A stretch of DNA of 64,000 nucleotides from Ridgeia piscesae (taxonomy: Eukaryota; Annelida; Polychaeta; Sabellida; Siboglinidae), in contig JAODUO010000624.1 in assembly GCA_025642075.2 (NCBI GenBank), forward strand, positions 1 to 64,000, read 5' to 3'. The position numbers and the translations under genes were made by a program. Shown here one piece after another: positions 39,752 to 50,500 of this stretch (the stretch's first letter is position 1; the number at the start of each line of letters is the position of its first letter). The notes under the pieces are model-generated. The model saw only the letters and a list, made by a program, of their open reading frames with translations. It was not told the origin of the DNA and ran no database searches.

Positions 39752-42700
39752 CTGTAGACGCAGACAAACTCACAGAATAACGCCACATTTTGGTAAGGAG
39801 AGATCACAGAAATAAAGTCACATCATCATTTTATCCAAAGGCACTACCGGGTACATCAAAGAAAAAGGTTTTGGAAATTGTTGATGATAGTAAAGTTTTA
39901 TGATTAATGAATGAATATTTCAAAGGCACTGCCAGTCTCTTGCCAAACATGGTATATTTAACAACTATTTCAGAGGGAAAATAGTGAACACAAACTAACT
40001 AACAGGTCATGAGTCAGACATTATCATTCTAATTATGACTAGGCCCACGCTTGATTTTAAGCTTTGCATTAGCAACCATCTTAACATTTATAATTATATT
40101 AATATTATACCAGCATCACATATCTATAACGACAACTTTGTCACCACACTGTTCTTGCTGATATGCGTACTGTCCTTTCCAGTCATACATATTTAAAACA
40201 ATTTAGTCAAAATTTCTGTATAACACAATGTGAAGGAATGGTAGTTTTACTTTTGTGGCACCCATTTTAGTAAGCTTCTATTTGACGGTAGACAAAAACT
40301 TGGGTAATGGATCTGTCAACAGAAATATGACTAACCTAGTTTAGACACTGGGATAAAGCAACTATGCAGCTGCGGTCAGTATTTTATGACCCTTGTGTCA
40401 ATTTGTGGCCCATTAGTCTCATATCAGTAGGAATGTTTACTTTCACCTGGAATCTGAGTGGGCACTCGGAAACACAGTACTGTGGGATTACACATCTGCT
40501 TACAGATACAACACATTGCAGGAGTGTGTTCCATAGATAACACGTCACACTGACAGGGAAGAGGTGTGCTGGCACAGGAGATTTGGAGAAGAGGGATGGG
40601 TGGTTGGAGAAGTAGGGTGTAGTATGGGATGAGAAGTGGGGAAGGCTGATGAAACGAGGTATGAAAAAATGTGGAAGGGGTGAAAAAGGTGGGATGAGAA
40701 GTTGATAAGATGGATGAGAGGTTGGATGAGAAGAGGGATGAGAGGTGGGATGAGATGAGGGATGAGAGGTTGGATGAGAAGAGGGATGAGAGATTGGATG
40801 AGAAGAGGGATGAGAGGTGGGATGAGAAGAGGGATGAGAGGTGGGATGAGATGAGGGATGAGAGATTGGATGAGAAGAGGGATGAGAGGTGGGATGAGAA
40901 GAGGGATGAGAGGTGGGATGAGAAGAGGGATGAGAGGTGGGATGAGAATGAGGGATGAGAGATTGGATGAGAAGAGGGATGAGAAGAGGGATGAGACGTT
41001 GGATGAGAAGAGGGATGAGAGGTTGGATGAGAAGAGGGATGAGAGGTTGGATGAGAAGAGGGATGAGAGGTTGGATGAGAAGAGGGATGAGAGGTTGGAT
41101 GAGAAGAGGGATGAGAGGTTGGATGAGAAGAGGGATGAGAGGTGGGATGAGAAGAGGGATGAGAGGTTGGATGAGAAGAGGGATGAGAGGTGGGATGAGA
41201 AGAGGGATGAGAGGTTGGATGAGAAGAGGGATGAGAGGTGGGATGAGAAGAGGGATGAGAGGTTGGATGAGAATAGGGATGAGAGGTTGGATGAGAAGAT
41301 GGATGAGAGGTGGGATGAGAAGAGGGATGAGAGGTTGGATGAGAAGAGGGATGAGAGGTGGGATGAGAAGAGCGATGAGAGGTGGGATGAGAAGAGGGAT
41401 GAGAGGTTGGATGAGAAGAGCGATGAAGAGGTGGTATGAGAAGAGGGATGAAAGGTGGGATGAGAAGAGGGATGATTAAAGGTGAGATGAGATGAGTGAT
41501 GAGATGAGGGATGATAGGTGAGATGAGATGGATGATGAGAGGTGGGATTAGATGAGGGATGAGGGATGGGATGACTAGACGGATGAGAAATGTGACAAGA
41601 AGTGGGACAAGGGTAGGATGAGAACTTGAGAAGAGAGATGAGGGATGAGAACATAGAAAAAAGGATCTGAAAAGGGTTGAGAGGTGGGATGAGGTATGGA
41701 AGAGGTGTGAGACTTGGGAACAGATGCAATGACATGAGACAGAACAGAAGAGACTAACAGAGACTTGACACAGGGGGTGAAAAGACAAATGAGAGATGGA
41801 CCCAGAAATATATACTGTTTGAGCCCAGTTTCATGGAGCGTACTTAAGACGTCATAGCGGGCGATAACCCGTCTCATGAAACCGGCTGTAAGCTGCATTG
41901 ACTATTCGCTGTTAGCTGCGACCAGTAGGCCACATAATTCATGTAAAGTTACACGGCTTTATGAAACTCGCCCCTGCATAAGATACAGAGGCAGCAAGTA
42001 CACAAGCTGCATGGACAACATGGACATGTTTAGGCTGTTAGGATATCAGACGCAAACCAGACAGAAACCAGAGACATCTGGCATTTGTGGCTGTTTTTAA
42101 GTGGGCTTAATCTTGACTCTGGCTCTGTTTACAGCAACAATGTGTGCTTGTATGACTTGTATCAAGCAGTCTAATAGTATATGCGGGAGACCGAGACATT
42201 GCACGTGACTTGTCACACACTACCCAGAACTCACCCTCAGCTTTGTCACCCAAACAATTCACATCCGTACACTTCGGTGTCTCTATAACAGATCAATCAC
42301 AAAGTGTTAACATATGCCCTATCAAGCTTATTTAATTAAAATATTCAGCAATTAAGGAATTAGGCAATTTTTTTCATGATTAGGAACTGTTTTGATTATT
42401 TACGTATTTTTGTAATATTATTTATACATTTACTTATATATTTTATTTACAATTATTTTTATTACTTATTTGTTTTTTATTTATTTATATTGTATTGAAA
42501 GCTGCATGCAAATTTACTTTAGTCAGATAACAAAGTTTTATTGTACTGTTGTAATCTTATATAAAAAACAATTACGGACATAAAATACATAATCTATATG
42601 CATATGTTATAAGAGTCACGTAATAGGATTATTAAAAAATTACTTAGCAGACTTATCAGTGATTTAATGGATATATTTAAAAATTCATTAACTGCAATGT

Positions 42701-45543
42701 AAACCTAATGTAATGGGGATATTTAAAAATGTATTTACTCAAGTGCTGAAATTGTAAAGTCAATATCGAAAGTTCATTTAACTGGGTTGTCTGAATAAAA
42801 TTACTGTAAACTTAACTTGAATTTAGTTATCAAAATAATTTAACAGTGAACTTTTTAACAAAACACAAACAGCTATAAATTTAAAGGGTTTCTTTAATGT
42901 TCTCAGACCTGTTAAACATCATTGAATTGCAATGTAAATGTAATTTCACATGACATTATATTGTTCTTTATTCAAATTAACTCGCTTGGAAATCAATTGA
43001 GATTAAATGTTATCATTGTTAATAAAACATCTAATTTACATCTCGCAACTTCTGTCAAGTTTCCATAACTGGTGAAAATTAACTCACTGAATGACAACTA
43101 ACTTTCTACCGGTGTCACACAGAAATGGGGTCATAAAGATATTACCTGGTTCGACCCCCAGGTGTGCATCGTCAATGACATGGTCTTCCCAGCCGAGGTC
43201 AACTTCCCTTGTCTGTTGCTGATTGATGGGGTCCTCAAACTGACCCTCCGACGTCTCCTGGTGAATGTCCTGCTGTCCTACCACTGCGCCCTTGTTTCCT
43301 GCATCGTAAATAAAAGGCTAAAATGACTGCTGCAATCTAAATCGTGTCTGTTGGTTTGGTAAGAATTGTTTCTTAATAGTAAGATTTTATAATTAAAAAC
43401 AAAATTATTATTAAATTTAGTAATGAATTCACCTCTCGAGCAACTTTTTTGTTTTCGATCTTCATATATTTCGGCTGTCTCTCACAGCCTTCTTCGGTGG
43501 ACTGAATTTTATGGTCATGTCACATGACTTGCATCATGCTCCAGCTTGTGTCACATGATGTAAGTCATGTGATATGACCATGAAATTCAATCCGCTGAAG
43601 AAGGCTGTGAGAGACAGCCAAAATATACAGAGAAAACCAAAAAGTTTTTTTAGGTAAATCATTTATTAAATAATATGACCCAAGAAACAATATGACTATA
43701 TATTCAACAATTATTAAATTCTTTGTACACTATTTATATTACAAATGTGCATTTTCTGTAATTTGGACATTCCTAAAAGACTCAATATTGCCTAAAAATA
43801 AGTTGAGTATAATTAAATCTAATCAAGCAATGATGTGTATTGAGAAAATGTAACAGAGAAATATATGGGTACATAGCTATCATCTCCCACCAAGTACCTA
43901 CCTTCAGTTTGTTGGGGTCTTGACTTCTTGGCTGCCTGTTGGGTCTGCAGAAACTTCATTCGAGCCACCAGACGCTGTAATAACAATATTCATGTATCAG
44001 CTCAATTTAACAAGACTGAACAAGATGCCACATAGAACAAAAACTAGATGGCAAGTGGACAAGAAAGCCTTCAGCTTTTCAAGAATTGTTTTCTTGCTAG
44101 ATCTTATGAGGTATTTATTTATAAATGCGTTGAATACTGTTAGGACAGGAACAATTTATATTCTATTATAAGCCTGCCAGATTTTAAGAGAAAACGTTGA
44201 TTTTTTGTTTTTATTTAGTTAACTTTATTGACATATATAAATATTTACTTCCAGCCACTATTACTTACGTCAACAAGTTGTTTGTCTTCGGGCGTCATTA
44301 AGTCACCGACGAGCTCTGTTGACCGACCAACTGTCTGGAGAGAAGACTTCTGCTCCTTGTACTGCTCCACCCCATTCTCCAGTTCAGTCAACTACAACAT
44401 GGCCACCATATATTACCCAGCATGCACCTTGGAGTCACTCATGCATGTCAGTCATGTCCACCAGCTCACTCAACTACAACATGGCCAACATATATTACCC
44501 AGCATGCACCTTTGAGTCAATCATGCATGTCAGTTATGTAGACGTCCACCAGCTTACTCAACTACAACATGGTCACCATATGTTACCCAGCATGCACCTT
44601 GGAGTCACTCATGCATGTCAGTCATGTCCACCAGCTCACTCAACTACAACATGGCCAACATATATTACCCAGCATGCACCTTTGAGTCAATCATGCATGT
44701 CAGTTATGTAGACGTCCACCAGCTTACTCAACTACAACATGGCCACCATATGTTACCCAGCATGCACCTTGGAGTCACTCATGCATGTCAGTCATGTCCA
44801 CCAGCTCACTCAACTACAATATGGCCACCATATATTACCCAGCATGCACCTTGGAGTCACTCGTGCATGTCAGTTATGTCCACCAGCTCACTCAACTACA
44901 ACATGGCTATGACATATTACCCAGCATGCACCTTTGAGTCACTCATGCACGTCTATCATGGCCACCAGCTCACTCAAGTGCATGACCACCACATATTACC
45001 CAGCATGCATCTTGGAGTCACTCATTCATATCAATACGTCCATCAGCTTATTCAACTACAACATGACTGCCACATATTACCCAACGTGCATCTTGGACCC
45101 ACTTGTGTATGTCAATCAATCATGTCAACTAGCTCACTCAACCACAACATGACCACTAAATATTACCCAGCATGCATCTTGGAGTGACTCACTCACCAAT
45201 AATTTTTAACTTAATTCTTTCCTACAAGTTCCTTTGGCAGAATAAAAAACGTTCTGAATAAAAATGCAACTTACCTTTTGCTCTAATTCTGCTAGCTGAA
45301 ACATTGTAAAAGTAGCCATTGAGAAATATGTAAACAACAAATAATGTTCTACATTCCAGAACCATCAGATACACATGTGTAACTTAGACATAAATTCCTT
45401 AAAACACAAGCCCATCACCTTTCTTCATTACCATATCATATTACCCATGCAATCAAACAGTTGCATAGAATCTATAAACATTTAGTAAAACAGAGAACTA
45501 TGTATTGAACACTTCTACAAACATAAAACACATTATTTAAACC

Positions 45544-45598
<55 letters not shown>

Positions 45599-46236
45599 CT
45601 GATTTAGTTATATACTACAATATACTAAGTCACATAAAATAATTGTTTAATTATGGATTGCTTTCAATTCTACACCTTGCTTCTTTCACAAAATATGGCT
45701 GTTGCTGTCACTTTAAACTAGTATGAAACATACTTGCAGTAGGTCAGTTAAGTCAGTGCAAGAGAATGCAATGGCTAAATGTTATCAGCAGGTGGCACAA
45801 ACATGTCAGCAATATACCTGTCACCTTATCAGTGTTGGTCACATCAGATATATAATATATGGCCACGAGAAGGAGTGTATCACTCAAATAGTACACATAA
45901 CATAGCTACATGGCTCATGTCTGCTTGCTGTTCTTTGGACAATGCCAGATGATAATGGAGTAAATCAGTAACATAGAATAATGAATCAATGACTATATAG
46001 AATATATAATTAAATTACGAAATGATATACTTACTTTTGGAGTTGAAGCTGCATTTACTGAAATACAGGAAAGTATGCATATTAAATGTAGTTGTTTACT
46101 ATGAGTTAGGGGTGAGTGAATGACGACCCAATGCAATGTTATGAACAAATGAAATGTTCTTTATACATTAATATTGACATACAACACATGGAACTTTCAC
46201 TTATATGTGTGTCCACACCAATTTCTTATGTGTATG

Positions 46237-46290
<54 letters not shown>

Positions 46291-46615
46291 GTGCGTGCGT
46301 GCGTGCGTGCGTGTGCGTGCGTGCGCTCGCCCCCCTGTGCTCGCCCCCCTGCGCATGCTTGCATGTGTGCGTACATGTGCGTGCGCGCTTGCACGATCGA
46401 ACGTACGTGAGCTTATTTATACATGTATGATGTAATTAAGTGAATACAAGTAACTACTTTTTGGTTTTTGTTGTCCACTGATCAATAAATCATACGTCAA
46501 ATGTCAATGACCGCTTACTTACTTACTTACCCGGTGTTGCTGCAGTGGCGCGAAAGAAGACCAGGCTCAGACACATCAAAAGGGGTACCTGCCGTACAAA
46601 ACACAGCCACTTCAT
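39651..46615 (-). CDS. Gene B: small secreted/ER coiled-coil protein, 8 coding exons, 208 aa
   Basis: I do not recognise this gene. Coding exons in order: 46531-46615, 46035-46057, 45275-45295, 44269-44391, 43902-43974, 43146-43298, 42235-42282, 39651-39751. All junctions are GT-AG and keep frame to a TAG. The start ATG has an in-frame TGA six bases upstream. Residues 1-25 form a signal peptide or anchor (MKWLCFVRQ then PLLMCLSLVFF). Residues 37-105 are coiled coil, 109-160 are acidic and Gln-rich (GWEDHVIDD), two Cys lie in exon 7, and residues 176-208 form a Leu-rich helix ending DLLQSA. No KDEL signal is present. Exons 2 and 3 are microexons of 23 and 21 nt. The gene is head-to-head with USP24. 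The last two exons are the least certain. Confidence 0.7.
40690..41480. repeat. ~24-bp minisatellite in gene B intron 7
   Basis: About 33 units of GGGATGAGAGGTTGGATGAG plus AAGA. The unit length is a multiple of three, so very long open frames appear on both strands (Arg-Asp-Glu-rich, or Ser-His-Pro-rich). These are a by-product of the repeat, not genes. Confidence 0.95.
42235..42282 (-). CDS. Gene B coding exon 7 (residues 161-175)
   Basis: Acceptor CTGTTATAG; donor GAGG then GTGAGT. It reads TPKCTDVNCLGDKAE. Using the alternative AG two bases on gives a stop, which fixes the acceptor. It is short, so confidence is moderate. Confidence 0.6.
42290..43080. other. Gene B intron 6 sequence, no gene seen
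   Basis: AT-rich intron without supported exons. Confidence 0.4.
43146..43298 (-). CDS. Gene B coding exon 6 (residues 110-159)
   Basis: Acceptor CGATGCAG; donor CCAG then GTAATA. It reads NKGAVVGQQDIHQETSEGQF, later GWEDHVIDDAHLGVEP. If the intron were retained, the frame would run on to a TGA near 43084, giving an alternative C-terminus. Confidence 0.75.
43442..43646. mobile_element. Foldback MITE/hairpin in gene B intron 5
   Basis: Arms of about 90 bp are imperfectly complementary around a short loop (about 43528-43560). The left arm includes TCGGCTGTCTCTCACAGCCT and TTCTTCGG; the right arm includes GAAGAAGGCTGTGAGAGACA. The ends AACTTTTTTG and CAAAAAGTT also pair. No coding capacity. 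Transcribed in either direction it would fold into a long hairpin. Confidence 0.8.
43902..43974 (-). CDS. Gene B coding exon 5 (residues 85-108)
   Basis: Acceptor GTTATTACAG; donor GAAG then GTAGGT. It reads RLVARMKFLQTQQAAKKSRP, a basic helix continuing the coiled coil. Confidence 0.75.
44269..44391 (-). CDS. Gene B coding exon 4 (residues 44-84)
   Basis: Acceptor ATGTTGTAG; donor GAC then GTAAGT. It reads LTELENGVEQYKEQKSSLQT and ends GDLMTPEDKQLVD. Its acceptor and first 13 bases are repeated many times in the array upstream (higher coordinates). Confidence 0.8.
44392..45190 (-). repeat. ~80-90-bp minisatellite carrying the exon 4 splice acceptor of gene B
   Basis: About 10 units. Read on the minus strand each has CCATGTTGTAG followed by TTGAGTGAGCTGG, against CCATGTTGTAG and TTGACTGAACTGG at the true exon 4 junction. 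The rest of the unit (ATGCATGAGTGACTCCAAGG, TGCATGCTGGGTAATATA) is intronic. Units near 44392-44960 are most alike and those to the right are more diverged. Confidence 0.9.
45275..45295 (-). CDS. Gene B coding exon 3, 21-nt microexon (residues 37-43)
   Basis: Acceptor ATGTTTCAG; donor AAAAG then GTAAGT. It encodes LAELEQK, which extends the heptad pattern of exon 4. Strong splice sites and phase support it despite its size. Confidence 0.65.
45548..45597. repeat. (AT)n microsatellite
   Basis: About 25 AT dinucleotides in gene B intron 2. Confidence 0.95.
46035..46057 (-). CDS. Gene B coding exon 2, 23-nt microexon (residues 29-36)
   Basis: Acceptor TGTATTTCAG; donor CAAAA then GTAAGT. With the base left over from exon 1 it encodes VNAASTPK. 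Skipping it would shift the frame. Confidence 0.65.
46237..46330. repeat. (GT)n and GTGC microsatellite
   Basis: A GT tract at about 46239-46289 passes into GTGC/GCGT repeats to about 46325, in gene B intron 1. Confidence 0.95.
46531..46615 (-). CDS. Gene B coding exon 1 (residues 1-28, signal peptide)
   Basis: ATG at 46615-46613 with TGA in frame six bases upstream; donor CCGG then GTAAGT. It encodes MKWLCFVRQVPLLMCLSLVF, then FRATAATP: a short basic start, a hydrophobic core and an Ala/Thr-rich cleavage region, as in a secretory signal peptide. Confidence 0.75.
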
Positions 46616-47164
46616 TCTTCACTGTTAGTGAGACAGAGCAGATGCAGCCAGTAAATGAAATCAAAAGTGAAGTCAATTGAAATCCACAGAAGTTTCAATT
46701 ACACTGTGCATCACAAAGTGCTACTCTTGTCATCAGTCTGCTGTGAACGTAAAGCGAAAAAGGAACCTGTTATATCTACTCTTCAAAATGACGCATCCGT
46801 CCGCTATCTTGACAGCGAAGTTGTTGCGGAGGTGGCAGATAATACGCGCGGCGTTGACTGATCTATTTATAGTAATGAGCCGATGAGCGCCAAGAGTTTA
46901 GTAGTAACATTATTCATAAGATGGCGCCACATTAGTTATAATAGTTCACACATTTGTCCACAGATGGCAAGCATGCTGCAATATGGGCGACGATGCAAAG
47001 GGATCAATCTTGACGGCGTACATAAATGGCGGCGGAAACGAAAGAGGAAATGTGGCAAAGATTTTTGATATTAAATTATTGCTATGTTACATAAATAAAT
47101 TAATTTTTTATATCAGCGTTGTAGTGTGGCTATATTTATCAAGTCTCCACTTAGATTATCTAAT
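46616..47164. promoter_or_regulatory. Bidirectional promoter region between gene B and USP24
   Basis: The two start codons face away from each other with about 550 bp between them. YY1-like motifs are present: AAGATGGCGCC (46918-46928), AAATGGCGGC (47024-47033), and on the minus strand AAGATAGCGGAC (about 46801-46812). CpG is locally more frequent than in the surrounding introns. No TATA box is convincing. The arrangement fits a housekeeping-type shared promoter. Confidence 0.55.
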
Positions 47165-47503
47165 ATGGAAGTGAACGAAGTAAACGTGCAGACTTTACTC
47201 GACATGGGGTTCCCGAGCGATGTGGACATTCGCAGGGCCCTGCGACTCGGTAAGAACGATTTAAGCGAAGCCGTCGCTATTTTGACAGACGACAATCACT
47301 CTACTGGGTTTGACACGCTTCCAGAATTGGATGCAGAATTGAAAGAGACGCAGACGTCGGTGAGCCACGAAGCCAGTAGCAACCCAGTTGGCGCCAGCAC
47401 GGTAGCAATCCCGCTAGGGGGCCCGCCCCCATCGTACGATGAAGCTTCTGCCATGCCCATGCCAATGATGCCCACCGCTACTTGCGCACCAGAGCACAAA
47501 ACG
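47165..47503 (+). CDS. USP24: USP24 exon 1 (residues 1-113; UBA domain, PPxY)
   Basis: ATG at 47165; donor ACG then GTAAGT. The UBA fold shows VQTLLDMGFPSDVDIRRALR with the MGF loop at 14-16 and a final helix to ILTDD. Residues 87-92 are PPPSYD, a WW-domain-binding PPxY that human USP24 also has after its UBA. Confidence 0.95.
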
Positions 47504-50500
47504 GTAAGTACAGAGGATTGAACAACCCGTTTTAATGGATGGGGGAGGGGACGGTCAGGTAATCTTCCAGTTAAAGCAGGTAATCTTCAGTTAAAGGACC
47601 AGAATTATTTGGGCTTTTCAAAACGTTTTTACCACCTTTTTTCGATGTGTATGTGTTCGGAATGTCATTCTACGTCATTTCCTAGACCAAAAGTAAGACA
47701 TTATTTTTTAAATTGTGTTTTAGATTAATTTAATGCCGTTGAGTCGACGTAAATAAGCCGATGTCACAGGGCGCGAGCAGTTGGCGCATGCCAGATGCAT
47801 CAGAGCCGCAAAGACGATGTCTTATGTGTGCATTGCGAAGTCAAAATAAAAAGCAATTACCATTACTTAAAAAAAAAAATTAAGCTTAAAACAAATAAAT
47901 CTGCATTACAAAATAAAAATTTATGATTACGTTAGCCTTAGTTTTGGGACATATTCACAGATTGCAAGACATCGCCTTTGCGGTCGTGATGCATCTGGGG
48001 TGTGCTAACTGCTCACGCCCTGTAACATCGGCTTATTTGCATTGACTCTACAACATTAAATTGCTCTAAAACATAATTAATAAATTATATCTTACTTCTT
48101 TGTACCAGAAGTGGTGTAGAATGACTTTCATACACATACACATCAAAAAAAGGTGATAAAAACGTTTTTAAAAGGCCCTAATAATTTAGCCCAGTTAACT
48201 GGAAGATTACCGGACGATCATATATTTTCTGAATAACCATATGCAACCTAGTCTAGAGCCATCAAACTTGTCACATATCTGGCATACACACTGCACCACT
48301 AGTGACATAGATTTAGCGCTGTCAAAATAATATGGGAAAGTACACTTATATTTCTGTAGAGCTAAAACTAAACACAACAACTGAACACAAACTTGATTTC
48401 TGAGAAAAAAAACACGCATTTGCTATAAAACAGCAGGTTTGAAGTGTTTTTTATTTAACTGTTTAAAAATCCCAAATCCCACTACTTTATAATAAAAAAT
48501 AACTTTATTTATTGGCTAAAACTGATTAAAAAATATGCTGTGTTTGTATACAATACACATTTTTTTTCCTAAATACAAATACACCAAACAAAACATCAAA
48601 TGCAAATTTTCATATTTTATTTAAAATTAAAATGATAATGTTAGACAAGTCCTAGAATTTGTTTGTTTATTTCCTTACAAGGTGGACGAGGCAGGAGATG
48701 CGGGTAGACCGCAGCCAATGGAAGATGAATCGTTGGAGTTTCCATTACCAAACTTGATTGAATTGGAGAACCGTGTCTTCACAGAATCATGGTCAATCCC
48801 CTACAAAGAGGATGAGTCGCTGGGCAAATGTCTGCTGTCGGCTACACATTTGGCTCAAGAGAGTGAGTAGTAGAGAGGCTCTGTTTAACCCTGCGACTGC
48901 CCAGCGAAAATCCCCTTTTACATAACTTTAGATAAGCCGAAGTAAACGTTTGAATCTGGAAAGTTCTTCGACACAAACGTCCGCTATCTTGTTGTTTACT
49001 TATGCTTCGGTGGGAAGATGACGCAGTGTTTGAAAGCTTGGTACTGATTCACTGGACCAGTCCCACTCACATGTTTATTTTTCCCAGATTGGGCAAGAAC
49101 AGAGTGTTCTATTGGTATTGGTATGCGGGGGTCAGGACTTCATGAATAGGTCCATAAATTCATCATGGAAAGCGTAGTAAACCACCCAAATTTGGGCACC
49201 AACTTTGTCACGTGGTTTGTCCATCTGCATGTAACTAGCTGCCATTCAATCAGCTCACGAATAAATATATACCATCTTGAAAAGTCTGTCAGCTCTCCGA
49301 TGATACCAAATGTGCACAGGTCGGTTACTGGTTACGCAAACCAAACTTTTTTAGCATTAAGGTGTCGCAGGCCAATTAATCAGCAATGGCTCATCACATG
49401 TGCAATTTCTCTCTTATGCTCCTGTTTTATGATATATTGTTATGAATAAAATATCACTATTACTACTACTAAATGTAATGTGATATCACATCAGTAATGA
49501 AGCATATTAGCTGGTGTCTAACATTTTCATTTATGATAGTTCATTCTTATTAACTTAAATGGCATAATAATTGTTTAAAATATGTATACAAATAATAACT
49601 GCTGGTATTCATAATCTTATTTGAGACACCAAATTTTACATAGATTTATCCAAGCATTAAGAATGCACTGATTAGTTTTACATTATTCAGGATTCATTAC
49701 TTTAAATATTAGCGAATTATGCCAAGTAAGACAATTAATGAACTAGTCTTTTGTAAATAAAAAAAATAAAAAATTGACTGATCCCCGTTTTCATGGTAGG
49801 TGTTTCAGTTAATACTCCTGGATCAGTCAGCTAATCAAATGTAGTACAGACTGATCAGTCAGCTAATCAAATGTAGTACAGACTGATCAGTCGGCTAATC
49901 AAATGTAGTACAGACTGATCAGTCAGCTAATCAAATGTAGTACAGACTGATCAGTCGGCTAATCAAATGTAGTACAGACTGATCAGTCGGCTAATCAAAT
50001 GTAGTACAGACTGATCAGTCGGCTAATCAAATGTAGTACAGACTGATAAGTCGGCTAATCAAATGTAGTACAGACTGATAAGTCGGCTAATCAAATGTAG
50101 TACAGACTGATAAGTCGGCTAATCAAATGTAGTACAGACTGATCAGTCGGCTAATCAAATGTAGTACAGACTGATCAGTCGGCTAATCAAATGTAGTACA
50201 CACTGATCAGTCGGCTAATCAAATGTAATACAGACTGATCAGTCGGCTAATCAAATGTAGTACAGACTGATCAGTCAGCTAATCAAATGTAATGCAGACT
50301 GATAAGTCGGCTAATCAAATGTAATACAGACTGATCAGTCGGCTAATCAAATGTAGTACAGACTGATCAGTCGACTAATCAAATGTAGACTACAACTAAG
50401 TTGTTGTGAACTGTTTTTCAGAGCTGTGTGAGTCTGATGAGAACTGCAAGCGATTTCTGGAAAAATGTATGCCAGAGGCTTTCCAGAAGGTAGGGTTTGT

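Noticed and set aside
40384..40575. Possible extra gene B exon (Cys-rich, around 40430-40460)
   Set aside because: An acceptor/donor pair exists, but exon 7 joins directly to exon 8 in frame, and the extra piece has no supporting pattern. It could only be an alternative exon.
40424..41788. Minus-strand frame of 454 codons and plus-strand RDERLDEK-type frame
   Set aside because: Produced by the 24-bp minisatellite, whose length is a multiple of three. Composition follows the repeat, and it lies in gene B intron 7.
49165..49449. 94-codon plus-strand frame in USP24 intron 2
   Set aside because: No motif, no splice-phase fit with exons 2 and 3, and nothing similar in USP24.
49812..50392. CRISPR-like regular 32-bp repeats
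   Set aside because: There are no unique spacers; the units are directly contiguous. The host is an animal genome, and the array lies in a USP24 intron.
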